Source of the DNA: Noviherbaspirillum galbum
Lineage (GTDB): Bacteria > Pseudomonadota > Gammaproteobacteria > Burkholderiales > Burkholderiaceae_D
Assembly: GCF_010974945.1 (NCBI RefSeq)
Contig: NZ_JAAIVB010000008.1
Span: forward strand, 226,489 to 290,488
DNA length: 64,000 nt
Direction: 5' to 3'
A program made the position numbers and the translations under genes. Below are positions 38,138-48,823 of the stretch, in pieces. Position 1 is the first letter of the stretch; each line of letters starts with the position of its first letter. The notes below the pieces were generated by a model. The model worked only from the letters and a program-made list of their open reading frames with translations. It did not search any database and was not told the DNA's origin.

Positions 38138-38908
38138 CTATTTGCGCGACTTCTCCAGGATCAGGCGCGCAATGCCTCGCAGGATGTTCACCTCTTCCGT
38201 CTCCAGACCGGTCCGTGAAAAAAGTCGCTTGAGACGTGGCATCAGCTTTTTCGGATTGGTTGGATCGAGGAACTCAAGCGCGATCAAGGCCTCTTCAAGG
38301 TGGGCATACATGCCATCGATCTGCGCGAGACTGGCAGCCTCGCCCTGGAAGCCGACCAGGCCCGCGGACAAGGGTTGCTCTTCCAGCACTGCCGTCCGCA
38401 CCTCATAAGCCAGCAATTGCACTGCTTGCGCGAGATTCAGCGAGGAGTACGCCGGATTGGCGGGAATGTTGATGAGCACGTTGCACTTCGCGATCACCTC
38501 GTTGGACAAACCATAACGCTCGCTGCCAAAAATCAGCGCGGGCACCAGGTCGGTTCGCGCCCCGAGTTCCGCGGCGAGTTTCCTCGGGCTCGCTACCGGC
38601 GGCGAGTATTCCCTCAAGCGCGCGCTCAATGCCGCCGCGTAGTTGCAGCCTTCAAGCGCTTCCTCGATGGAACCCACCACGCGTGCCTGAGCAAGCACAT
38701 CCAAGGCTCCACTTGCGAACGCAATCGCCTCTTCGTGCTCCAACGCATCTGAAAACCGCGGATTGACCAGCACGAGTTGCGAGAACCCCATGGTCTTGAT
38801 GGCACGCGCTGCCGCGCCGATGTTGCCTGGATGGCTGGTCTCGACAAGCACGAAACGTAGCTTTTCGAAAAGAACGGAAAGAGAACTAGGGGATTGTGGC
38901 TGGTTCAT
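38138..38908 (-). CDS. trmJ: tRNA (cytidine/uridine-32-2'-O)-methyltransferase TrmJ
   Basis: A 256-residue SPOUT enzyme. Motif 1 is FVLVETSHPGNIGAAARAIKTMG, motif 2 is ALIFGSERYGLSNE and motif 3 is IPANPAYSSLNLAQAVQLLAYE (NPAYSSLNLAQAV). A C-terminal dimer extension follows. It methylates ribose 32 in the anticodon loop. It is divergent from suhB, 123 bp away, and converges with lexA. A weak hairpin near 38023-38043 lies between the latter two. Confidence 0.93.
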   Translation of the reverse strand: MNQPQSPSSLSVLFEKLRFVLVETSHPGNIGAAARAIKTMGFSQLVLVNPRFSDALEHEEAIAFASGALDVLAQARVVGSIEEALEGCNYAAALSARLREYSPPVASPRKLAAELGARTDLVPALIFGSERYGLSNEVIAKCNVLINIPANPAYSSLNLAQAVQLLAYEVRTAVLEEQPLSAGLVGFQGEAASLAQIDGMYAHLEEALIALEFLDPTNPKKLMPRLKRLFSRTGLETEEVNILRGIARLILEKSRK

Positions 38909-39031
38909 TTAAAATAGCGGCATCGCAGGCGCAGCAGTGCGCCGCATCGCTCCTTAATCAACATTTCCTGTGGTTCCGCACGCGGTAGGCGACGGTACCG
39001 CAATTCTAACGGAAGCCCGACGGAACACCTT

Positions 39032-39826
39032 ATGCATCCCATGCTGAATACGGCTGTCAAAGCCGCCCGACGCGCTGGAACGGTCATCAACCGCGCCACA
39101 TTCGACCTCGATCGCATCAAGGTCACCGAAAAAGGACAAAACGATTTCGTCACCGAAGTCGACAAGGCCGCCGAGCAGGCCGTCATCGATGTCCTCAAGA
39201 CCGCGTACCCGGACCACGCCTTTCTCGCCGAGGAAACGGGCGCTTCCGCCAACATGCACGACCAGCATGAGAACGTCTGGATCATCGATCCCATCGACGG
39301 CACCACAAACTTCATCCACGGCTTTCCGCAATACTGCGTCTCGATTGCCTTGCAGCAGCGCGGCCAGATTACCCAGGCCGTGGTTTACGACCCGACCCGC
39401 AACGACCTGTTCACCGCCACAAAGGGCGCGGGTGCCTACCTGAACGAAAAGCGTATCCGCGTGAGCCGCCGCGACAAGATGGCCGATTCCCTTATCGGCA
39501 CCGGCTTCCCCTTCCGCGACAACGATCAGCTCGACGAATACCTCAAGATGTTCCGCATCATGACCGAGCGCTGCGCCGGCCTGCGCCGTCCCGGCGCGGC
39601 CGCGCTCGACCTCGCCTACGTTGCCTGCGGCCGTCTCGACGGCTTCTTCGAGAAAGGCCTGCATCCCTGGGACATGGCCGCCGGCTCGCTCCTGATCACC
39701 GAAGCGGGCGGCATCGTCGGCACCTTCGCGGGCGAATCCGACTACCTGTACAACGGCCAGGTGCTCGCCGGCTCGCCCAAGATCTTCGCGCAGATGGTGC
39801 AGCTGCTGTCCCCCTTCGCCAAGTAA
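39032..39826 (+). CDS. suhB: Inositol-1-monophosphatase SuhB
   Basis: A 264-residue Mg-dependent phosphatase with [24 protein letters not shown] and [17 protein letters not shown], the three metal-site motifs of the family. In E. coli SuhB also takes part in ribosomal RNA antitermination with Nus factors. The trmJ-suhB divergent pair and the downstream rhlE are conserved in related bacteria. Nothing appears unusual. Confidence 0.96.
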   Translation: MHPMLNTAVKAARRAGTVINRATFDLDRIKVTEKGQNDFVTEVDKAAEQAVIDVLKTAYPDHAFLAEETGASANMHDQHENVWIIDPIDGTTNFIHGFPQYCVSIALQQRGQITQAVVYDPTRNDLFTATKGAGAYLNEKRIRVSRRDKMADSLIGTGFPFRDNDQLDEYLKMFRIMTERCAGLRRPGAAALDLAYVACGRLDGFFEKGLHPWDMAAGSLLITEAGGIVGTFAGESDYLYNGQVLAGSPKIFAQMVQLLSPFAK

Positions 39827-39926
39827 TTTCCCCTGTCGCGCGGCCGGCCAGACCGCCGCGCGCTTTCACGTTGCGCCGCGGGCGACGCCGTCGCCGCTGC
39901 GCCATCCCTTTTTTTGAAGAGACTCC

Positions 39927-41279
<1,353 letters not shown>

Positions 41280-41304
41280 ATGCCGCCCTTGCAAGCTGCA
41301 CGAC

Positions 41305-41334
41305 GACCTCCATTTCCCCAGTAAAATGGAGGTC
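41305..41334. repeat. 11-bp perfect inverted repeat between rhlE and mutS
   Basis: GACCTCCATTT (41305-41315) and AAATGGAGGTC (41324-41334) flank an 8-base loop. No T run follows, so it is not a classical terminator. It may stabilise the rhlE mRNA end or act in the mutS leader. Confidence 0.7.
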
Positions 41335-41364
41335 TGATTCAGACTGTCGACGCGAAAGAAGCAC

Positions 41365-44073
41365 ATGGATTTGAAGCCCGTCGTTTTGCCCGCGAAGGAC
41401 GCGGTTGCCCAGCCGCTGGATGAACTGCTGGCCGGCCACACGCCGATGATGCAGCAGTATCTCCGCATCAAGGCCAGCTATCCGGAGACGCTGGTGTTCT
41501 ACCGGATGGGCGATTTCTATGAACTCTTTTTCGAGGACGCGGAAAAAGGCGCGCGCCTGCTCGGCATCACGCTGACCCAGCGCGGCGCGTCCAACGGCAA
41601 CCCGGTGAAGATGGCCGGCGTGCCGTTCCATTCGGCGGAGCAGTATCTCGCCAAGCTGATCCGCTTCGGCGAATCCGTCGCCATCTGCGAGCAGATCGGC
41701 GATCCGGCGACCAGCAAGGGACCGGTCGAGCGCAAGGTCATCCGCGTCGTCACCCCGGGCACGCTGACCGACTCCGACCTCTTGCCGGAAAAGGCCGAAC
41801 GTCCCCTGCTCGCCGTCTGCGTCTCGCAGCAGCGCAAAGGCACGAGCATCGGGCTGGCATGGCTTTCGATGGCCAGCGGCGCGCTGCGGCTAATGGAAAT
41901 CGGCGGCGACGCCAAGGCCCTCGACACCCGCCTGCGCCAGGAACTGGAACGCATCTGCCCGGCGGAGATCCTGGTGTCGGACGATCTCGACCAGTTCGGG
42001 ATCGACAAGGCCGGCGGCAAGCTGACGCACGCGCCGCAATGGCACTTCGACCAGGAGCACGGCAGGAAGGCCTTGCACGAACAGCTCGGCGTGGCCAGCC
42101 TCGACGGCTTCGGCGCCGAAAGCTGCACCGCCGCCATCGGCGCGGCCGGGGCGCTCCTGCGCTATGCCCAATCCACGCAAGGCAAAGGCTTGCAGCACGT
42201 GCGCAGCCTCGCGGTCGAAACCGAAAACGAATACATCGGCCTGGATGCGGCGACCCGTCGCAACCTCGAGCTGACCGAACCGCTGCGCGGCCAGGAAGGC
42301 GGCGCCACCGCGCCGACGCTGTTTTCCCAGCTCGACCATTGCCGGACCTCGATGGGCTCGCGCCTGCTGCGGCACCTGTTGCATCATCCTCGGCGCGACC
42401 AGACCGTCGCCAAGGCCCGGCACGCCGCCATCCACGCCCTCATGGGCGGCGATGCGTCCTCCGGCCTGGCGACCACCCTGGCCGCGGTGCCCGACATCGA
42501 ACGCATCACCACGCGCGTCGCACTGCTGTCGGCGCGGCCCCGAGACCTCGCAGGCCTGCGCGCCGGCCTGCAGCAACTGCCTTCGCTGCGCGCCTACGTT
42601 GCCATGTGCAACAAGGAAGCCGATGCCTCGCTGCTGCGCGCGATACACAATGCCCTCGCCACGCCCGGCGAATGCCTCGACCTGCTCGAACGCGCGATCG
42701 CGCTCGAACCGGCGGCACTGGTGCGCGATGGCGGCGTGATCGCCCGCGGCTACGATGCCGATCTCGACGAACTGCGCGCGCTGTCGGAAAACGCGGGCCA
42801 GTTCCTCGTCGACCTGGAGACCCGCGAACGGGCGCGCACAGGCATTGCCAACCTGCGCGTCGAATACAACAAGGTGCATGGCTTCTACATCGAAGTCACC
42901 AACGGGCAGGCGGACAAGGTCCCTGACGACTACCGGCGCCGGCAAACCCTGAAGAACGCGGAACGCTACATCACGCCGGAGCTGAAGGCGTTCGAAGACA
43001 AGGCGCTGTCGGCGCAGGAACGCGCGCTCTCGCGCGAAAAATTCCTCTACGACACCGTCCTGCAAGAGATGGCGCCCCATATCGGCGCCCTGCAGCGGAT
43101 TGCCCGCGCGCTGGCCCAGCTCGACGTGCTGGTGGCGCTTGCCGACCATGCCGCGCGCAACAACTGGTGCGCTCCGCAACTCGTGGACGAACCTTCGATC
43201 TGCATCGAGCAGGGCCGCCACCCCGTGGTGGAAAACCAGATCGAGCGATTCATCGCCAACGACTGCCTGCTCACCACCGAACGCAAGCTGCTGCTGATCA
43301 CCGGCCCGAACATGGGCGGCAAGTCGACCTTCATGCGCCAGGTCGCGCTGATCACCCTGCTGGCCTACGTCGGCAGCTTCGTGCCGGCGGCGAGCGCGCG
43401 CATCGGGCCGATCGACCGCATCTTCACGCGCATCGGAGCGGCCGACGACCTGGCCGGCGGGCGTTCCACCTTCATGGTGGAGATGACCGAATCGGCGGCC
43501 ATCCTGAACGGCGCCACCGAGCAATCGCTGGTCCTGATGGATGAAGTCGGACGCGGCACCTCGACCTTCGACGGCCTCGCGCTCGCCTGGGCGATCGCCC
43601 GGCACCTGATCGAAGCGACCCGCAGCTTCACGCTGTTCGCCACGCACTACTTCGAGCTCACGCAATTGCCCGAGGCACATCCGTCCGCCGCGAACGTCCA
43701 CCTTTCGGCGGTCGAGCACAAGGACCGCATCGTCTTCCTGCACGCGGTGCAGCCGGGCCCTGCGTCGCAAAGCTACGGCCTTCAGGTGGCGCAACTCGCG
43801 GGCGTGCCGCAGGCCGTGATCCGGGCCGCGCGCAAGCACCTGGCGTCGCTGGAAGCGCATTCGGTGCAATCGACCCCGCAATTCGACCTCTTCGCCTCGC
43901 CCGCCTATGAAACCGGAACGGCGACGGCGGAGGATTCCGCGCCGCAGGCCGCGACCATGCCGCCCGCCACCGCGGAAGTCATCGATGCCCTCGCCGAACT
44001 CGATCCCGACGCGCTGACGCCGCGCCAGGCGCTGGATGCGCTGTACCGGCTGAAGCAGTTGACGGCATCGTGA
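41365..44073 (+). CDS. mutS: DNA mismatch repair protein MutS
   Basis: 902 residues, full length. The mismatch-reading domain with [22 protein letters not shown] carries the Phe-x-Glu contact. The ATPase domain has Walker [14 protein letters not shown] and the [17 protein letters not shown] signature. The C-terminal helix for tetramer formation is [16 protein letters not shown]. It starts mismatch repair together with MutL. Its stop codon overlaps the start of the following exported protein. Confidence 0.98.
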   Translation: MDLKPVVLPAKDAVAQPLDELLAGHTPMMQQYLRIKASYPETLVFYRMGDFYELFFEDAEKGARLLGITLTQRGASNGNPVKMAGVPFHSAEQYLAKLIRFGESVAICEQIGDPATSKGPVERKVIRVVTPGTLTDSDLLPEKAERPLLAVCVSQQRKGTSIGLAWLSMASGALRLMEIGGDAKALDTRLRQELERICPAEILVSDDLDQFGIDKAGGKLTHAPQWHFDQEHGRKALHEQLGVASLDGFGAESCTAAIGAAGALLRYAQSTQGKGLQHVRSLAVETENEYIGLDAATRRNLELTEPLRGQEGGATAPTLFSQLDHCRTSMGSRLLRHLLHHPRRDQTVAKARHAAIHALMGGDASSGLATTLAAVPDIERITTRVALLSARPRDLAGLRAGLQQLPSLRAYVAMCNKEADASLLRAIHNALATPGECLDLLERAIALEPAALVRDGGVIARGYDADLDELRALSENAGQFLVDLETRERARTGIANLRVEYNKVHGFYIEVTNGQADKVPDDYRRRQTLKNAERYITPELKAFEDKALSAQERALSREKFLYDTVLQEMAPHIGALQRIARALAQLDVLVALADHAARNNWCAPQLVDEPSICIEQGRHPVVENQIERFIANDCLLTTERKLLLITGPNMGGKSTFMRQVALITLLAYVGSFVPAASARIGPIDRIFTRIGAADDLAGGRSTFMVEMTESAAILNGATEQSLVLMDEVGRGTSTFDGLALAWAIARHLIEATRSFTLFATHYFELTQLPEAHPSAANVHLSAVEHKDRIVFLHAVQPGPASQSYGLQVAQLAGVPQAVIRAARKHLASLEAHSVQSTPQFDLFASPAYETGTATAEDSAPQAATMPPATAEVIDALAELDPDALTPRQALDALYRLKQLTAS

Positions 44074-45053
44074 ACCCGCAACGCGGCCCTTCCGGCAGCG
44101 ACCGGCGCGGGCAACGGCGTCATGCGTTCCCGCGCCTTCTTACCTGCGCCTTCCTGCTTGCGCTGGCGCATGGGAGCGCAAGCCTGGCGGCGCCGCGCGA
44201 ATTCACCTTCGGCATACTCGCGCACGCGGCGCAGGGCCCGGATCCGGAACAGGCGCTGCGCACCGCGATCGCCGACACCGATGACGAAAACCACGCCTTC
44301 GTGGTGGCGAGCGGCCTGAAGACAGACAAGGAACCCTGCAACGATGCGCTCTACGAGCGGCGTGCAGAGGTGCTCAAGTCGGCGAAGAACGGCATCGTCC
44401 CTTCGCTGGCCGCGCATGACTGGTCGGCGTGCACCACGGATGGCGCGGCGCCCTCGCCTTCATCCGCGATCGGCCGCCTGGCCCGCCTCAGGGACCTGCT
44501 CTATGCGGATGATTTTTCCCTCGGCGGCAGCCGGATTCCGGTGGTCCGCCAGTCATCCAACGTGAAGTTTCGCGCGTACGCGGAGAACATGCGGTGGGAG
44601 ATCGAGGGCATCATGTTCGCGACCGTCAACCTGCCCGCGAACAACAACAACTTCGTGGCTGACGCAGGACGAAACAGCGAATTCGAAGATCGCCTCGTGG
44701 CGAACCGCGACTGGCTGCGGCGGGTCTTCCTGCATGCCGCCAAGATGAAGGCGCGCGGCATCGTGCTGTTCTGCGACGGCAATCCGCTGGCCGTCCAGGC
44801 AAATGTCAGGCGCGACGGATTCACGGAAATCCGCCGCCAGCTGCTGGGCCTGGCCAAGGAATTCGAAGGCAGGATACTGGTGGCGCATGGCCAGGCGCCG
44901 GACGGCGCCAAGCCGGCGGGAACGATTGCCTGGAAGGGAAACCTCGGGGAATTGGCCGCGTACGAAGGAATCTTTCGCCTCGCCGCGGGCGGAACCAGTC
45001 CCGGCATATTTCGACTGGTGACGGACTTACCCCAGGCGACCATCCGGCCGTAA
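44070..45053 (+). CDS. Exported protein resembling a calcineurin-like phosphoesterase lacking metal ligands
   Basis: 327 residues. GTG 44070 overlaps the mutS stop (GTGA), so translation is coupled. A positive stretch and a hydrophobic run (about 22-40) give a signal peptide. The body has the layout of secreted metallophosphoesterases. [10 protein letters not shown] (45-54) stands where FxFxVIGDTxY is expected, [16 protein letters not shown] (77-92) where FVxHxGDxKxGxxxC is expected, and [10 protein letters not shown] (112-121) where PGDNEWxDC is expected. The latter part [23 protein letters not shown] and [11 protein letters not shown] fits well. The aspartates, Asn and His that hold metals are replaced, so it is probably not a phosphatase. 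The relation is by eye. Confidence 0.7.
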   Translation: MNPQRGPSGSDRRGQRRHAFPRLLTCAFLLALAHGSASLAAPREFTFGILAHAAQGPDPEQALRTAIADTDDENHAFVVASGLKTDKEPCNDALYERRAEVLKSAKNGIVPSLAAHDWSACTTDGAAPSPSSAIGRLARLRDLLYADDFSLGGSRIPVVRQSSNVKFRAYAENMRWEIEGIMFATVNLPANNNNFVADAGRNSEFEDRLVANRDWLRRVFLHAAKMKARGIVLFCDGNPLAVQANVRRDGFTEIRRQLLGLAKEFEGRILVAHGQAPDGAKPAGTIAWKGNLGELAAYEGIFRLAAGGTSPGIFRLVTDLPQATIRP

Positions 45054-45106
45054 CCTCTTGCGCGGAGGCTGGCCGGATGCTGCCCTGCTGAATCGGTACT
45101 TCGGTT

Positions 45107-45661
45107 TTACTGCAGCGGATGGCTGCGGAAATGATCGCCCGCCTCGCCTTCATCCTCGTCGTCGCCGTGGTCATGACCGTGGTGACCATGCGCGCCATGC
45201 ACATGACCGTGCGAGACTTCTTCATCGCTTGCCGCGCGCACCTCGGCGACCTTGAGCGCGAAGCGTAGCGCGATGCCGGCGAGCGGATGATTGCCATCGA
45301 GCACGACCTTGTCGTCGGCGATCTCGGTGACGGTGAAGATCATGGATTCATCGCCGGCGTCGTCGCTGTCGGGCGTGCCTTCGAACTGCATGCCGACCTC
45401 GATCGGCTCGGGCAAGCGGCTGCGCGATTCGATCTTCACGAGATCGGCGTCATACTCGCCAAAGGCATCTTCCGGTTCGACCTGGAGGATGGTTTCGAAA
45501 CCGGGCTCCTTGCCATCCAGCGCCTCTTCGATCTTCGGCAGCGTGTTTTCGTAGCCGCCGTGCAAGTAGACCATGGGTTCGCGGCCTTCCTCGATCAGGT
45601 TGCCCTGCGCGTCCGACAACGTGTAATGAACAGAGACGACGGTATTCTTGGCAATCTTCAT
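45107..45661 (-). CDS. slyD: FKBP-type peptidyl-prolyl isomerase SlyD
   Basis: A 184-residue cytoplasmic chaperone and prolyl isomerase. The FKBP domain (MKIAKNTVVSVHYTLSD, then GYENTLPKIEEALDGKEPG) has the IF chaperone insert (EPEDAFGEYDADLV). The C-terminal tail is rich in His and acidic residues (HGHVHGAHGHHGHDHGDD) and binds nickel or other metals. ATG 45661 has AAAGGAAAGACC before it; longer frames are not credible. It is divergent from the uL16 hydroxylase gene. Confidence 0.95.
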   Translation of the reverse strand: MKIAKNTVVSVHYTLSDAQGNLIEEGREPMVYLHGGYENTLPKIEEALDGKEPGFETILQVEPEDAFGEYDADLVKIESRSRLPEPIEVGMQFEGTPDSDDAGDESMIFTVTEIADDKVVLDGNHPLAGIALRFALKVAEVRAASDEEVSHGHVHGAHGHHGHDHGDDEDEGEAGDHFRSHPLQ

Positions 45662-45758
45662 GGTCTTTCCTTTCAAATGACAGACTGGCATTATACGCTC
45701 CAGCCCAAGACCGGACCGCTTGCGTCCGCATTCGCCGCACTTCCTCCTCACCCGATCC

Positions 45759-46880
45759 ATGACAAAACTTGCTTTGCTCGGCGGTATGACGCCGCAACAA
45801 TTCCTGCGTGATTACTGGCACAAGAAACCGCTGCTGATCCGCCAGGCCATTCCCGGATTCCAGGCCCTGCTGAAGCGCGAGGCCCTGTTCGAGATGGCCT
45901 CGCGCGACGACGTCGAATCGCGCCTCATCTCTCACTTCGACAATCACTGGGAAATGCAGAAGGGCCCGCTGTCCGCGCTGCCTTCCGTCGCGAAGGAGCA
46001 ATGGACCTTGCTCGTGCAAGGCGTGAACCTGCACGACGATGCCGCCGACCAGCTCATGCAGCAGTTCCGCTTCCTGCCCGACGCGCGCCTCGACGACCTC
46101 ATGATCAGCTACGCAACCGACGGCGGCGGCGTCGGTCCGCACTTCGATTCGTATGACGTTTTCCTGCTGCAGGCGCACGGCAAGCGGAGGTGGCGCATCG
46201 GGGCGCAGAAGGACCTGTCGCTCGTCGAAGGCATGCCGCTCAAGATCCTGAAGAACTTCCGTCCCCAGGAAGAGTATGTGCTCGAGCCTGGCGACATGCT
46301 CTACCTGCCGCCGCACTATGCCCATGACGGCATCGCGGAGGGTGAATGCATGACCTACTCGATCGGCTTCCGCACGCCGCACTACCAGGAACTCGCCGAA
46401 GCCTTCCTGCAATTCATGGCCGACACCATCGAGATCGAAGGACGGTATGCCGACCCTGACCTGGCACCGGTAAGGCATCCCGCCGAAATCAGCACGGCCA
46501 TGGTGGGCAAGGTGAGCGAAGAGATCGCGAAGATCCGCTTTTCCGAAGACGACATCACCGTCTTCCTCGGCGAGTATCTCTCCGAACCGAAGTCCACAGT
46601 ATTCTTCGACTCGCCCGACAAGCCCTTGTCGCCCGCGCGCTTCCGCAGTGCCGCGCTCAAGCGCGGCGTGGCGCTCTCGCGCAAGACGCGCATGCTGTAT
46701 CGCGGCGGTCACGTCTTCATCAATGGTGAATCGTTCCGTGCGGGACGCGCCGACAAGCCTTCGCTGGTTCGTCTTGCCGATGCGCGAAGACTGGCGCCCG
46801 AGGAGGTCGGCGCCGTGTCGGAAGACGTTTTCGAAGCGCTTCTTGCGTGGTACGAGGACGGCTGGCTGGAACTGGGTTGA
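45759..46880 (+). CDS. roxA: Ribosomal protein uL16 arginine hydroxylase (RoxA/YcfD type)
   Basis: A 373-residue JmjC/cupin Fe(II)/2-oxoglutarate oxygenase. It starts MTKLALLGGMTPQQFLRDYW and continues with WHKKPLLIRQAIPG. The iron ligands lie in GGVGPHFDSYDVFLLQ (HxD) and a distal His in YLPPHYAHDG. A winged-helix C-terminal domain follows. E. coli YcfD hydroxylates an arginine of uL16. ATG 45759 gives the family-typical start. Substrate is taken from the family. Confidence 0.92.
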   Translation: MTKLALLGGMTPQQFLRDYWHKKPLLIRQAIPGFQALLKREALFEMASRDDVESRLISHFDNHWEMQKGPLSALPSVAKEQWTLLVQGVNLHDDAADQLMQQFRFLPDARLDDLMISYATDGGGVGPHFDSYDVFLLQAHGKRRWRIGAQKDLSLVEGMPLKILKNFRPQEEYVLEPGDMLYLPPHYAHDGIAEGECMTYSIGFRTPHYQELAEAFLQFMADTIEIEGRYADPDLAPVRHPAEISTAMVGKVSEEIAKIRFSEDDITVFLGEYLSEPKSTVFFDSPDKPLSPARFRSAALKRGVALSRKTRMLYRGGHVFINGESFRAGRADKPSLVRLADARRLAPEEVGAVSEDVFEALLAWYEDGWLELG

Positions 46881-47114
46881 GGTCCGGTGCGCCGACCGGC
46901 GCACCTTGTTTCAAGGATGCTGCAAGGCGGGACGCGATTGGGGAGCGCTTTGCTTTTCCCCGCGGAATCAGAACCGTTGCATGCTTACAAAACGCTGACT
47001 TTCCGATATGAGCGTCCTCTCCTGTTGCAAAAAGTTCGCTATAATTGCGTGTTAGGAAGTTTTCAGCCGTCGCAGTGCAACAATCTAGTTTCCTGTTGAA
47101 AACGCCTACGAGCG

Positions 47115-47132
47115 ATAATTACCGGTAATTAT
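47115..47132. repeat. Perfect 18-bp palindrome upstream of the Ala/Pro-rich lipoprotein gene
   Basis: ATAATTACCGGTAATTAT is fully self-complementary and lies 42 bp before the lipoprotein ATG in an AT-rich stretch. A TATAAT at 47040-47045 further up is a possible -10 element, with no convincing -35 at 17 bp. The palindrome could be an operator. Confidence 0.6.
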
Positions 47133-47173
47133 TCATCGCGCACAATATTTTGATAAACCTTGAAGGAACATTC

Positions 47174-47467
47174 ATGAAAAAGACCCTGTTGATCGCTTCC
47201 CTGCTGGCTGTTGCTCTGGCTGCTTGCGGCAAGAAAGAAGAAGCTGCTGCTCCCGCACCCGCACCGGCTCCGGCAGCATCCGCACCGGCCGACACCGCAC
47301 CCGCTGCTCCCGCTGCATCCGCACCGGCTGCTTCCGCAGACGCTGCTGCTCCCGCTGCTCCGGCTGCTTCCGCACCCGCTGCTTCCGCAGACGCTGCTGC
47401 TCCCGCTGCTTCCGCACCGGCTGCTTCCGCACCCGCTGCTGCTGCAGGCGCATCCGCTTCCAAGTAA
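47174..47467 (+). CDS. Small Ala/Pro-rich lipoprotein
   Basis: 97 residues. The signal peptide MKKTLLIASLLAVALAACGKKEE has lipobox LAAC with Cys18. From residue 25 on it is almost only Ala, Pro and Ser with two ASADAAAPA units. The DNA is internally repetitive: GCTTCCGCAGACGCTGCTGC occurs twice, 63 bp apart, so length may vary by slippage. It probably forms an extended outer-membrane-anchored spacer in the periplasm; function is unknown. AAGGAACATTC is the ribosome binding site, and a terminator follows. Confidence 0.88.
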   Translation: MKKTLLIASLLAVALAACGKKEEAAAPAPAPAPAASAPADTAPAAPAASAPAASADAAAPAAPAASAPAASADAAAPAASAPAASAPAAAAGASASK

Positions 47468-47486
47468 TCGTCAGATTACAAAAGCA

Positions 47487-47512
47487 AAGCCGACCATCCG
47501 GTCGGCTTTTTT
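47487..47512 (+). terminator. Rho-independent terminator of the lipoprotein gene
   Basis: AAGCCGACC (47487-47495), loop ATCC, GGTCGGCTT (47500-47508) and a T run to 47512. It lies 20 bp after the stop codon. Confidence 0.92.
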
Positions 47513-47611
47513 CATGCCTGTCCAGTTCTGCACGGCCTGAATGCGCTGGTTTGAGCTCTCCCCGGGACAAGTACCGGTATCGTTTTCCGCATCGTCCTCA
47601 GCGTCGTTTTC

Positions 47612-48283
47612 CTAACGGCGTTTCAGCACGACGCCGCGCGCCTTCACCGGGCGGTATTGCGGTTTCGCCTCGCTGCGCAATTCAGTCAATGCATGCAGGA
47701 TCACCGTGCGCGCGCCCATCAAGCCGAGCACACCCATGAACGCCGCGACCACGACGTCCGGCCAGCCCGTGCCCGTACCGAACACGCCGAGCGCCGCAAG
47801 CATCACGGCCACGTTGCCAATCGCATCGTTGCGGGTGCAGAGCCAGACGGCGCGCATGTTTGAATCGCCATTCCGGTAAGCGTACAGCAGCGCCGCCACG
47901 AATCCGTTCGTGACCAGCGCCAGCATGCCGATCAGGCCCATGGTCTCCGCCTTGGGCACCGTGCCGCTGAAGACATGCCAGCCGGTCACGGCAAGCACGC
48001 CGGCGCCGTACAGCCCCATCATCGCGCCCTTGACCAGCGCGGTTCGCGAGCGCCACACCGGGGCGAGTCCGAGTACGAACAGCGACACGCCATAGTTGGC
48101 GGCGTCGCCGAAGAAGTCCACGGCGTCCGCGAGCAGGGATGCCGACCCGGCATTCCACCCTGAAAGCATCTCAACCACGAACATTCCCGCATTCAACACC
48201 AGGGCAATCCACAGCACGCGTCGATACGCCGGATCGACGGGCGGCTTGTCCGAAGAACATCCTCCATTACAGCACGCAGACAT
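47612..48283 (-). CDS. Cation-efflux protein of the CDF superfamily, short form
   Basis: A 223-residue membrane protein with six predicted helices and the CDF metal-site helix SLLADAVDFFGDAANYGVS and a second site TRNDAIGNVAVMLAALG. The usual cytoplasmic C-terminal domain is missing. The N terminus has a cysteine group (SACCNGGCSSDK) that may bind metal. The start ATG 48283 is five bases after AAGGAG. A MerR-type promoter precedes it and the divergent MerR gene encodes its likely controller. It probably exports Cd, Zn or Pb; the metal is inferred. Confidence 0.9.
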   Translation of the reverse strand: MSACCNGGCSSDKPPVDPAYRRVLWIALVLNAGMFVVEMLSGWNAGSASLLADAVDFFGDAANYGVSLFVLGLAPVWRSRTALVKGAMMGLYGAGVLAVTGWHVFSGTVPKAETMGLIGMLALVTNGFVAALLYAYRNGDSNMRAVWLCTRNDAIGNVAVMLAALGVFGTGTGWPDVVVAAFMGVLGLMGARTVILHALTELRSEAKPQYRPVKARGVVLKRR

Positions 48284-48308
48284 CATCACTCCTTTCTTGT
48301 ATATTGCG

Positions 48309-48339
48309 ATTACAAACCCTGTAGCCGCTACAGGGTCAA
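48309..48339 (-). promoter_or_regulatory. MerR-type promoter with 19-bp spacer and operator palindrome
   Basis: On the minus strand TTGACC (48334-48339), a 19-bp spacer and TGTAAT (48309-48314). The perfect inverted repeat ACCCTGTAGC-C-GCTACAGGGT (48316-48336) fills the spacer. The overlong spacer corrected by DNA twisting is the hallmark of MerR activation. It drives the CDF gene. Confidence 0.92.
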
Positions 48340-48358
48340 GCGATTTTCAGGAGTGACG

Positions 48359-48805
48359 ATGCGAATTGGCGAATTGGCGAAACGGGCGGGCACCGACGTG
48401 GAAACGGTGCGCTATTACGAGCGAAGCGGACTGATCAAGGAGCCGGCCCGCAATACGGCGGGGTACCGCGCCTATCGGGAAGACCAGCTCGAGCGGCTGC
48501 AATTCATCCGCCACTGCCGGTCGCTGCAAATGTCCCTGGCGGACATTCGCGTCCTGCTCGATTTGAAGGATGATCCGGCCGCGGGATGCGAGGAAGTCAA
48601 CCGGCTGCTGGATCATCATATCGAGCGGATCCGCGAACAGGTCATGGCGCTGCGCCAGCTGGAGACGCAACTGACCACGCTGCGCCACCAATGCGGCGCG
48701 CCGCAGTCGATCGGCACCTGCGCCATCATGCAGAACCTGTCGGAGTCGGCCGAACGCCAAGAGTGCGCCTGCCATGATGGCAATGCGGAGCGTGCAGCAC
48801 ACTAA
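48359..48805 (+). CDS. MerR-family metal-responsive regulator (CadR/PbrR-like)
   Basis: 148 residues. N-terminal winged HTH (RIGELAKRAGTDVETVRYYERSGLI shows as GTDVETVRYYERSGL), a long dimer helix, and a metal-binding end with C77, C112 and C121. C77 and C112 match the positions used by CadR and PbrR, and the 9-residue gap to the third is like PbrR. A further CACH occurs near the C terminus (136-139). ATG 48359 follows AGGAG at a good distance. It likely activates the divergent CDF gene on sensing Cd/Pb/Zn. Confidence 0.92.
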   Translation: MRIGELAKRAGTDVETVRYYERSGLIKEPARNTAGYRAYREDQLERLQFIRHCRSLQMSLADIRVLLDLKDDPAAGCEEVNRLLDHHIERIREQVMALRQLETQLTTLRHQCGAPQSIGTCAIMQNLSESAERQECACHDGNAERAAH

Positions 48806-48823
48806 GCGGACGCGAAATGCTTG

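Noticed and set aside
41305..41334. Hairpin before mutS considered as an intrinsic terminator of rhlE
   Set aside because: Stem is perfect but no T tract follows on either strand; listed only as an inverted repeat.
46881..47173. Possible small gene or tRNA in the 293-bp gap after the uL16 hydroxylase gene
   Set aside because: No cloverleaf or credible frame with a ribosome binding site was seen; only a possible TATAAT and the palindrome.
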